Assembly (NCBI GenBank): GCA_010094025.1
Contig: ML991822.1
Span: forward strand, 161,984-225,983
Reading direction: 5' to 3'
DNA: 64,000 nucleotides
Source: Viridothelium virens
Lineage: Eukaryota; Ascomycota; Dothideomycetes; Trypetheliales; Trypetheliaceae
Shown here in pieces: positions 55,265 to 64,000 of the stretch (position 1 is the stretch's first letter; each line of letters opens with the position of its first letter). A model generated the notes under the pieces. That model worked only from the letters and a program-made list of their open reading frames with translations. It had not been told where the DNA came from and made no database searches. A program made the position numbers and the translations under genes.

Positions 55265-58200
55265 ATGGACCCGATTTCAATCATTAGTGGAGTCAGCAGC
55301 ATTTCTACCAACCTCTTCAAGGCCATGAATTAGCTCTCTACCTTTGCCAAAAATGCCAATTCGTTTAACGAGACGATAACCGAACTGTCCCGCGATGCGA
55401 CACATTTCAAGGACTCATGCGACATCGTCCAGAAATGTCTGAGCACATGGCACTCCTTCGAGCAGAGCCACTACTCGAACATTAGTCGTCATCAGATTTG
55501 GACTACAGCGAAAGCCATCATAACAGACTGTAAAGCCAACATCGAAACCTTGGGCAGAATTGCTCAAGGTCTACCAAAGGAGCGCAAGAATGCGTTTCAA
55601 AAAGTCGTTGGACAAATCAAGCTCGACTGGCAGAAAAGCGATATCGACAAGTTGAAAAGCAATTTTGGCTTACGAATCAACGCATTGCAACTACTGTCAA
55701 ATACGATCAGCACACAACTACTCGTCGCAGAATTAGAATCCCAGAACGCGCAGCGTGACCAGATGAGCCGCTTGGAGTCAGAAATTAAATCTCTCAAAAT
55801 GGCTCTAAAACGATTTCGAATGTCTCGGGTCAGGCCAGGTTATGCGCCAGCACTTACGTCCGATGGGGATAGCGAGAACGAGGCCCAACAAGAGCAAGAA
55901 CGTTTACTAACGCTGGATGGATGTGCCAACCAAGTTCTGGTTTCAGCAGAATCTATGTACTCGGAGAGTACAGATGGCGGATCTGTTGTAGATAATCTTG
56001 ACGTTTCCGTGGAGCCTGGCCCCAATGTTATGACCTGGTTGAATTCCACGTGTGATTTTGGCCAGGCTGTAAACTCACCGCCAAGCGGGGATTATCTCGG
56101 CACTTCTGATAGCGAAAGTTTTGTGAATATGGAATTCGATATATCTAGCAAAGAAGTTTTAGGAATTGCAGAAGAACTGGAGAAGGGCGACAACTCGTTG
56201 CAAAAGAACGATTTTGCAGAGGCAGCCGATTACTTCGAAATGGGACTGGAGCTGGCAGGGAGCCTATCACAAGAGATACTAGACCGTTCAGGACTGAAAG
56301 AAGTCATTGCATTGGCGGCGGTCTTCGAAAAGCAATCCAGCGGACTAGCAAATTATAGAAGAAGCAGATTTCAGGATGCCTACCTACAGCTTTCCGAAGG
56401 TCATCGGCGCGCGCTTAGACTTACACGTCCAGAGTCTGACTCAAGACTTGACAACGAGGACCTCCGAGCGCTTTCGGAAAAGTGTATACCTGATCTTAGA
56501 TATTCTGCTTGTTTGTCATCAGCTTACGGAGACATCAGCAAAACTGTGGAAAGCGATTTGGAAGAATTCATTGCAAACTACGACGAATCTCCCGGCTACG
56601 AGGTTAAGACGTGCCACATTTTTCACATCCTCGCAATCCTCCACGCAAAGAAGGAATCATATGAAGCAGCCTCGATCGTTTGCCACAAAGCGGTCCATCG
56701 TAAAAGCACTACTTACGGCAAACGCAGCTTCTCCCTATATGAATCCCAATATGTGCTCGCTCGGATATTTGAGGCTCGCGGTGATCACGGCAAGCTCCAG
56801 CTTGTACGCATTAGGATCCCTCAAGTCGTCAGATCTTTGCTTCCGTGGGAACAATCTTTGCAAGATGTATTTTCGCTAGTACAACCATACTATCAGTGAC
56901 CCGAGTGTATTGGGTTCGAAAACCTGAGCAAAACAGGTTGGTCACTTGTGTATCTAACATTAGAAGGGCAAATTGGGCGAGTCTCAGATTCCAAACAAGC
57001 TGCTCAGCCGTCTGTAGTAAGAGCCGAGAAAGTTAGCCAACCGAGCTATTTAGCCTTTTTCGCGAGATCGCTGTCAGCGTTGGTATGGCCAGGCCAGCAC
57101 GAGACGAAACGACGGAAACGTCGGAAAGATTCAGCGGTAGAAACGAGCCTTCCGACAGGAAACAGTCCTCCACCAATCTACGAAGAAGTCCAAAGCACAG
57201 CTCAACTCGAAGAAGATCCAGAACACGTTCGAAAATGTCAAGGATTATGTGCTCTTCTAAGAGCACGCGCATTGGCGAGTGACGAAGGCGCACAAATGGA
57301 GCCACTACACACGTTCTTGTTCGACGTCATTGTCGGAACTAGAGTGGAAAGAGCTTGTGATATCCCAAAACTAGTGGGGATAATTTGTGAATCCGGTGTC
57401 AGCCTGTCCGATGCTGACCAGAAAGGGAATTCTTGCTTGCATTTCGCTGCCAAGATGGAGCAGCATCAAAGCAAATCATTCGACCAGCAGCCCAGCAAGG
57501 CTTCCCTGATGGAAAGAAAGACCAAACAAAAAGCCGCGGAGGGCGTCATTAAGACACTACTCGAGTACAATCCACCCCTTGATCTCAGAAACGAGCGAGG
57601 ACGAACCCCACTTCACGAAGCACTCGCGCTTGGCTTGAAGCTGCCAGTGCGGCTGTTGCTGGAAGCGGGGGCCGACATCAACGTTCTGGATAAATCGGGG
57701 CATTGCGCGCTGTACAAAGCTTCAAAGAACGGCCATCACGATCTTGTGTACTTCTTGATTGAGACTCGATCGGAGATAAAACTTTCAGAAAGAGATCGCC
57801 ATTATGTTTTCAGGAAGGCCGTTATCAAGCGTTATCCCGAGGCGGTCGCGGCATTGGGCAGAAGTGTTCATGTCGAGCGCCCAGATCCAGACACAGGCAG
57901 AACTCCATTGCACAATGCTGCAGCTTTTCTTTGCGATTGCATAAGCAGACAGCTGCTTGCGCAGAAGCCCAATCTGCTTATGCAAGATAAGAACGGCCAG
58001 ACGCCTTTGCACCTTGCCCTGCAACCACGCTTTGGCAGTTGCCACTTCTGGAGTAAGGGATCTGTCTGCCAGCCAAGCAAGTCTCTGAATTTAGACCTTA
58101 TCCGTTGTCTTGTTTAAGACGTATCGGTCGTAAATGCTCAGGACAACGACGGCAGCACTGCTCTACATCTTCTCTCGAAAAGACACATATGCGAAGAGTC

Positions 58201-58633
58201 TCTAAAAGCTATGAAGCTGCTGATTGAGGCTCGAGCGAATGTAGACATTCAAGACCACAGTGGTAGCACCGCCTTGCATCATTTGATAGCGTGCCACACC
58301 ATTGTTGATGCTTCCGCACTCTATAAGCCGTTGATCAGGGCTAGTATTAATCTGAACTTGTTAGACTCGAAAGGCCGGACGCCCTTACATATTCTATGGC
58401 AGCATGACAGCGATGATGCTGGGGATCCCGACAAGTTTCCCTTAAACTTAACGATCAAGCTGCTGAAAGCGGGAGCCAGCCCATCCATTCTCAGCCGAGC
58501 TGGCCAGTCTGCTGTACCTGACGAGAAAATGCTGCGGAGACGCTTTCCAGACATGAAGAAGAATGACCTCAAAAGTTTACTCTTCGAAGTAAAAGAGGCA
58601 AATAAAAGGGATAGACGTAACGGACGAAATTAG
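55265..58633 (+). pseudogene. STAND-type N-terminal domain plus ankyrin-repeat protein, three in-frame stops
   Basis: One reading frame runs from the ATG at 55265 to the stop at 58631-58633 (about 1,122 codons) with stops at 55331-55333 (TAG), 56897-56899 (TGA) and 58115-58117 (TAA) and no frameshift. The N-terminus, MDPISIISGVSSISTNLFKA, resembles the fungal STAND N-terminal (Helo-like) domain, followed by a coiled coil (about 150-185) and a TPR-like helical middle (about 300-500). The C-terminal half holds at least six ankyrin repeats (DQKGNSCLHFAA, NERGRTPLHEA, DKSGHCALYKAS, TGRTPLHNAA, NGQTPLHLAL, GSTALHHL). Such proteins act in fungal self/non-self recognition and related signalling. Each stop could come from a Gln or Arg codon by one C-to-T change. 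The first stop would also vanish if a 42 nt GTCAGC...AATTAG segment were an intron; the other two have no acceptable intron. Confidence 0.78.
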
Positions 58634-59471
58634 GGCTGTGTTTGTCTTCGATTCAGTAGAATATGTCCAGTCCTGGCTGAGGATCTCCTCCAACTAGTGT
58701 CGTGGACCGTGATGTATGGGACGAAGAAGCGGGATGCATTGATCCAGAAGCTATCAGCGCCGCGGACGACATGTGTAAATGTGATCCCGCGGGTACTGTC
58801 GTAAAGCAAAGGATGGAATATCGGAGGCGTTAAATCCAAGAGCGTTCCAACATTGGAAGGCTTGCTTGAGGTCCATTCGCATTCAAAGACGTCCTGTGTG
58901 AATTCCAATCACGCTTCGGTGGCCTTCTGTCAATCGTATGAAACTACTGCGGTCTTTCCCTATCGATCAACAAGAGTACGGCAAGAGTCCAGAACTTGTA
59001 AGACCGAGGTGTTTTGCACCGAGGTCTGACACGAGGCCGAAATCGTTCGCGGTTCTGCGTACTGCAATGACTCTCCAAGTAGACTGCTCGAAGTTTACCG
59101 ACATCGCTAGAACAATGGATACCTCGCTTGCTGCTGCGGATTCTAGTATACAATATGTACCGCAAACACCTATCTACTGCTAATGCCGCTGGAGAGCAGG
59201 ATTAGAAAGATCAGAGAGCATATCATACCAGCTACATCGGGTTTACCGTAACGCCCAACTCATCCACGATCAGCCAAACATCGCTCAAATTTATACTTGC
59301 CTTCATCATCAGATTCAACGCTGCCTCTGTCTCCGGATTTAGAGCCCGGTTAAGGCAGGAATTAGGTCCAGACCCCTCGTTCGTACTCATCTCTGCACTG
59401 CTCCCAAATATGTCCAACGCGTGCAGACACTCCCCAGTCAACAATTCTGCCTGTTCATATGCACGGACTCC
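58634..59471. other. Intergenic, no supported gene
   Basis: About 840 bases between the two pseudogenes. Short frames only. Confidence 0.5.
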
Positions 59472-60274
59472 CTACGACTTCGGCTCAAAGCCAATCACAG
59501 TATGCACACTGTACCTTCCATAACACCCACTCTCAATTTCCTCCCTCAGCTCCTGCTCCGTCATCGCCCCCGGCACCCCCCTCTCCGCCATCATCCTCAC
59601 AAACCCCAGCAACCCCACCGCCCCATTCTCCGTCTGCGCCCACCTCATCTCCGCCACCCGATCTGTACTCACCACATCCGTCTCCATCCGCTCACACCCC
59701 GCCTCCCGCATTAGCCAGGGCAACCCATCCCGCTCGCCCCCGCCACGGGGCGCGAACCGCTCTCGCAGCCGACCCCCGAAGAACGCGGCGCTCAGACGAC
59801 CGAGCGTCGCGCTGTGACTCGTTGACTCACCCCGCAGGTGGCGGTAGCGGTCTAGCGCGGGCTCTACCCACTGCAGGGCGCCGCCTGGTTTTAGGAGGGT
59901 AAGCAGGCGAGCGAGCACGGGGCCGCAGTCGAGGGGTTCGAGGCCTGCGGCGAGGGAGCGGATGTGGAGGAGGCTGTAGGCGGTATGGGTGATGTTGCGA
60001 GGGGAGGGGGGAATGGGCCGGGCCCGGGGAAGACTGAAGCGGAGATGTCGTAGCTGTCGAGTTTGGCGGTGGGTTAGGAGGGCGTGAGCGTGCGGAGGAA
60101 GATACTGGTTCCTGTGGCGATGTTGGTGATGGATGAGTTGGGTACGAGGGCGGAGGAGATGGAGGGGTGGAGGACTCAGCCGAGGGCGGTGGTGATGATT
60201 TGGAATTGCTGGTCCATTCGTCATTGCTCGGTGGCGTTGTGGGAGAGCTGAAACGCGTAGACCTCGTCGGACAT
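59472..60274 (-). pseudogene. SAM-dependent methyltransferase, inactivated
   Basis: From an ATG at 60274 the minus strand reads MSDEVYAFQLSHNATEQ, stop, RMDQQFQIITTALG, stop, then VLHPSISSALVPNSSITNIATGTSIFLRTLTPS, stop, and PTAKLDSYDIS. Stops lie at 60221-60223, 60176-60178 and 60074-60076. This is the start of a fungal class I methyltransferase: the ITNIATGTSIF segment is the SAM-binding motif I, and YDIS is the acidic motif II. The second half continues in another frame (about 59990 down to 59472) with YSLLHIRSLAAGL, LLKPGGALQWVEPALDRY and a normal C-terminus ending IGFEPKS. So a frameshift or deletion near 60000 joins the three stops. Substrate unknown; relatives are often in secondary metabolism, but no backbone gene is near. 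The second half is very GC-rich. Confidence 0.75.
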
Positions 60275-61744
60275 GGCGATGGAATGGGCTCTAGGTTGAC
60301 GGTCTACTTTAGGGAGGAAATAGGTGAGAAATAAATAGAGACTTTTGGTAGAGTGCTGGAGAAGAGGCATGAAAACCAAAGTATGGGTTACTCCAGGAAA
60401 GAGATCGGAGTAGCAGAGCCAGAGACCTCTCCGTTCAATGTCAAGGCATAAGGACCCGATAAATTTCAGCTTCAAATCTTCGTGTCTAGCATACTAAAAA
60501 GATAAGAGAGGGGATACATATATTCTAGTCCTCTAACAGCCAGCAAATAAGGCTTACCTTGCTCACCTCTACTTCGGTGTTCTGTATGAGGTGTTGACCG
60601 AATGCTTGTCCGTTGACAGGATAGAGACGGCAGAGATCATTGACAGGTGATCCTTTTCCTCAGTGCTTGAGATCGACAAGAGTCCCTTTCAGCTCTGAAC
60701 CATACCGTGATTCCTGATATGCAGATGTGAGTGATAATGCGGCGTTCACCTTCTGCATGAGAATGGACTCATTCAACAACCAAGGGCTGACATTCGCACT
60801 GGTAGTATCTAGATAATGAACAGCTGAGTCGAGACTATTTTCCCTGCGTTCGTATCGCCTTTGTTGTATGTAATCGAGCGAGGCTCTTTGATCGACTAGC
60901 ACTTTCCAAGTAGATCATGAGTTCATGACGTCTTAATCGTTGATCAATGGTACTCCCTGCGACAGATTCGAAGATCGCGGTAGCGACTAAAGAGACATAT
61001 GCTGTTCATCATGGTTTTAGCATGTGTAATAGTAGGAATCCGAAAATATTCTAGGTCACAGTATTTATTCTGGCTCAGCGGTACCTTATATATCATGTCC
61101 GAATTGCATTAGGTCACGGCATCCCCAAACCTCACATTAGTGTCAGAGTTTTCTGGAACCATGCTCAACCGGAAAAGCTGAGTGGTATCCCTGCTCTGAA
61201 TGAGGACCTCGTGATACGTTATAGAGATGAGCGATGGGGAATTTGACGGGAAAGCCGGATTCGTTTCACTTGCTTCCTAATAAACCTTCCCGCTCTCTTG
61301 TCTGGAAGGGCATTCGGTAGGGTCAATGGTGCAAGATACCAAGACCAACAAGGCGCAAGCCTTGGAAATGTTTCAGCTATCTGCAGATGGTACTGAACCT
61401 TTGAGATGATATCAATACAGCGATTAGCCATACTGCATTCTCCTCGTGTCAAACACGACGTATGGATGCGTAAAAAATGCGTTAGCCTTGCTATTTGCAT
61501 AATCATCGTTTGTCGAGTTCTTGATTGATTTCAATTAGGTTTCCTTGTATACTATTATAAGATTTGGAGAAAAAATCTTCAGATATCCTTCGTTTCCTCG
61601 CTGTTCTCTACCTTGCTCTAAGATATGCCGATAAAGCGCTTTGCACATCCGTGGGATCCGACAAGGTCAAACGAAAGTTTTGAGACGTTAACAAACTGAA
61701 ACCTAGAACTTTTCATGGGATGAGAGTGCCAACTACTCTTGATA
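60275..61744. other. Intergenic, no supported gene
   Basis: 1.5 kb. Two minus-strand frames (60660-60902, 80 codons; 61219-61506, 95 codons) look protein-like in composition and might be pieces of a decayed gene, but I recognise no family. Confidence 0.45.
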
Positions 61745-63052
61745 CTAATCGCGAGTATCAACTGCGTGAGCTACATCCGTGTCGTTACCTTGACTGATGC
61801 TAGCTTGGTAGGTATTTTCGGCTTTGGCGGTAGATGTAAGTTCAATTCGGTCGTCTGTTAGTGTTGCAAACCTGTGCTCTTTATTCGAAGTCGTGGAAGA
61901 ACTTTTGCCTCGTGACCGACTCAGCGAATAAGGAAACGGACTTCTGGAACTCTCAGGATAGTTCTGCCGCCAACGATGACCAGGTCCTGGCCCAAAGCGA
62001 GCAGGAAAGAATACCGGTCCGAGCGTAGGAACACAGCAAGTGACGACGCCCATTGACATTTCTCCAACACAGAGCATAGCAGACGGTAGAAGACAGTAAC
62101 TAAAGTCAGCGGTATTGTCGCATAAAATGGTCTGTATGAGACGCCCAAGATTGATGCCGGCAATACTGAAAATTGCATATCAGTCTATATACTAGAGTCA
62201 TCTTGAAATAATTTTGCAAAGAAGCCAGGAAACTTACGCGAGTCCAGACGCAAACGTAGCCGTAATGCCGATCTTCTTTTGTTTTGGCATCTGAAGACCC
62301 CAAAGGGTTGGCAACGGCAGATAGACGGCCCAGATGTCGAGCATCATAGTAAACGCTGCTGAGAAATCTTCCAGAGCCGTTGTATTTCCGCATTTGCCAC
62401 CGATCAGTTTATTCCAATTGTAATTGATCGGTCGACAGAACAGTGCTATGGCGACGATGCAGACAATTCAGTAGACACTTATCAGTGCGATTGTCATCAT
62501 CGCGGCTCGATAAAATTTAGGGGTCTGAAAGATTTCGACGTATAGAAGCAGGATTGACAGTCGGAAGCACGTCACTCCAGTACTCCAAAAGAATTCCGAG
62601 GCCAAAAAAACCTAGCAAGTGTGTAAGTCTATGAAAAATTTCGTTTTTGGAACAAGGCTATCCAAGACTTCTTACCTTAAGTACAGTAACGATTTTGGTG
62701 AACGTAAGCTCATTTGTGTGAATGCCGACGCCTCGTTCAACAGCCCCTGCAAGATGTCAGAGAAAGTAAACACTGAAAATCGGGTCGCAGAAATCACGGA
62801 ATATGTACTGACCAACAGTAATGTCGACACCGTATCCAACGAGACAGAGCTGTCAAAGTGATGAGTATAACATTCAAAACTGGGAACCCGAATACCCACC
62901 AAGCTCACGATACACAAAACATCATGAGCTCGTATAGCTCTACGACGGATCCGTAACGACAGAAAACGTAGTATCACGGCTGATACTGCAAGAGTGAAAA
63001 AGACGACTTCGTACGCTATGAATTTCGCTGCTGAAGCAGTTACAGCTGCCAT
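61745..63052 (-). pseudogene. Rhodopsin/PTH11-family seven-transmembrane protein with one nonsense codon
   Basis: Five exons, 62900-63052, 62813-62849, 62676-62746, 62238-62611 and 61745-62165, splice in frame to 351 codons, with introns of 50, 66, 64 and 72 nt. The product has seven hydrophobic segments typical of the fungal rhodopsin-like domain: AYEVVFFTLAVSAVILRFLSLR; LCLVGYGVDI; ILLLYVEIF; IVCIVAIALFCRPINYNWN; AAFTMMLDIWAVYLPLPTLWGLQMPKQKKIGI; a GINLGRLIQT region; and MGVVTCCVPTLGPVF. The charged Ser/Thr tail is also typical. Family members are membrane sensors or receptors. A single TGA at 62468-62470 sits just before IVCIVAIALFC, where relatives have Trp, so TGG to TGA is the likely lesion. 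The stop cannot be removed by an intron of normal size. Everything else is intact, so inactivation looks recent, or it may be a sequencing error. Confidence 0.8.
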
Positions 63053-63600
63053 TTCAAGTACTGAGATGGACGAATAGAAAACTCGACAGATCACAATCAA
63101 GATGGCTCATGTGAAGACGTTGTTTGAGCGAGATCTCACATAGAAGCAAAAATTGACTAGTGCTGACTGAAAAGTAAATGGACCGAGAAGAAATGAGCAG
63201 CATTGTCTGCTGCAAGTTTACTTCCGTGCCACTGCGATACAACAGTTGGTGGAGTAACTCTGCAGCTTGGTATCGGAAAAGCGCGATCTTCGAACGACGC
63301 TGTCTTGCATCGATCAAATTCTGGTATGAGCTCTCAGCCTACTACGTACTTTGAGCCGCTTCCACCTGCAGTCCCCGAAAACGGAATTACAATGCTGTCT
63401 GTCAACAGAATGCGGCGTCTGCAGGACATGGGAGGGATAGTCATCTGCATATGCAATGCAACGCTACAAAAGAGGTTGGTAATTGAGAAAAGACTGGCTA
63501 GCTGGGGTTTTGTCTGATCGATACAGATTCCCATGATTTAGTTGCGTCATCCAGGCAGGTACGTTAAGCATTAATTGGCAGAGATGAGGTCTGATTCGGA
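63053..63600. other. Intergenic, no gene
   Basis: About 550 bases upstream of the receptor-like gene. Short frames only; it leads into the repeat region. Confidence 0.5.
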
Positions 63601-63772
63601 GTGCACCCTTGTTCGGCACGGCTGCCTGCTTGCCGTGCCGCGCGCACTCGTGCGGCACGACCGCCACTCCCAACAGACTGGGCAACGGTACGATTATCGC
63701 CGATAGTATCGGCGGTATTTTTATCGTACGATACGGTACGATAATGATACTATTGTACGATACGCTAGCCCC
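63601..63772. repeat. Hairpin-rich repeat, likely transposon edge
   Basis: Perfect inverted arms at 63614-63622 with 63632-63640, 63635-63641 with 63652-63658, and 63698-63705 with 63707-63714. They are followed by four close copies of GTACGAT within 63687-63765. It directly borders AT-rich DNA. No coding frame. This looks like the terminal or subterminal repeats of a DNA transposon. Confidence 0.6.
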
Positions 63773-64000
63773 CACACAAATAGCTAAATTTTAGAAATTC
63801 TTTGTGAAATAAGACTCTTTGCATAAAATAAGCTATAGCTATGGCATTTATTTAGACTGAAGAATTTTTTTTTACTGCTGATATTAAGAGTACTAAGTCT
63901 GAAGCTTAATATAGGTCAGATATTTATATTTATTATTATACAAAAAAGCTAAATAAACCAGAGAGACTTAAAAAAGCATTACTTTATTATTACAAATATT
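63773..64000. repeat. AT-rich, RIP-like DNA running off the window
   Basis: Base composition changes abruptly from mixed to overwhelmingly A and T, with many TA steps and stops in all frames. This is the usual look of transposon DNA mutated by RIP. No family can be read from the short part visible. Confidence 0.6.

Noticed and set aside
58113-58147. Intron removing the third stop of the STAND/ankyrin gene
   Set aside because: The only in-frame GT...AG candidate is about 30 nt, too short for a fungal spliceosomal intron.
36598-61000. Secondary-metabolite gene cluster (monooxygenase, velvet-like, methyltransferase)
   Set aside because: The genes are 8-20 kb apart with housekeeping genes between, and there is no polyketide, peptide or terpene backbone enzyme.
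1-64000. CRISPR arrays, prokaryotic operons or phage features
   Set aside because: No regularly spaced repeats and no ribosome-binding-site organisation; introns and families are fungal.

Overview
The window is nuclear DNA of a filamentous ascomycete (Pezizomycotina). The evidence is short 47-103 nt spliceosomal introns with GTRNGT donors and CTAAC-like branch sites, one gene per transcript on both strands, and families typical of these fungi: a velvet-domain protein, a PTH11/rhodopsin-type membrane protein, a STAND-type N-terminal domain on an ankyrin protein, a ferric reductase and Ifi-6-16 proteins. I could not resolve the class. I found no rRNA, convincing tRNA, CRISPR array or prokaryotic feature.

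Left part (1-18 kb). A UDP-glycosyltransferase gene is cut by the left edge. It is followed by the SAGA deubiquitinase-module subunit Sgf11, a small predicted membrane protein, the divergently arranged pair Rqt4/TRIP4 and a PPIL1-type cyclophilin, a glutathione-independent formaldehyde dehydrogenase-like enzyme, the exosome subunit RRP43 and an FRE-type ferric reductase. The ferric reductase has a strong G-quadruplex candidate just after its stop codon.

Middle (18.9-30 kb). A local family of Ifi-6-16/ISG12-like genes has three intact or near-intact copies and one degraded exon, on both strands. The three better copies share a phase-1 intron at the same place in the domain. After them come an HhH-GPD DNA glycosylase, a signal peptide peptidase and a four-exon arginyl-tRNA synthetase that is probably dual-targeted.

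Right-centre (32-54 kb). This part is gene-sparse. It holds lineage-specific hypothetical proteins (32.3, 38.4, 40.5 and 47.7 kb), a FAD monooxygenase, a small divergent velvet-like protein (45.9 kb), a run of perfect inverted repeats (49.7-49.95 kb), a STRAP-like WD40 protein and a six-exon Yra1/ALYREF-type mRNA export adaptor.

Right end (55-64 kb). This is a decaying accessory segment. A STAND-N/ankyrin gene has three in-frame stops but no frameshift. A methyltransferase has three stops and a frame change. A rhodopsin-family receptor-like gene has one stop in an otherwise perfect five-exon model. All seven stops could have come from C:G to T:A transitions. The window then enters hairpin-rich repeat DNA at about 63.6 kb and extremely AT-rich DNA at about 63.78 kb, which looks like repeat DNA altered by repeat-induced point mutation (RIP).

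Housekeeping genes (transcription, RNA decay, splicing, translation, export) occupy the conserved blocks. The accessory material is concentrated at 19-22 kb, 41-50 kb and 55-64 kb. Exon boundaries were worked out by hand from splice signals and reading-frame continuity.
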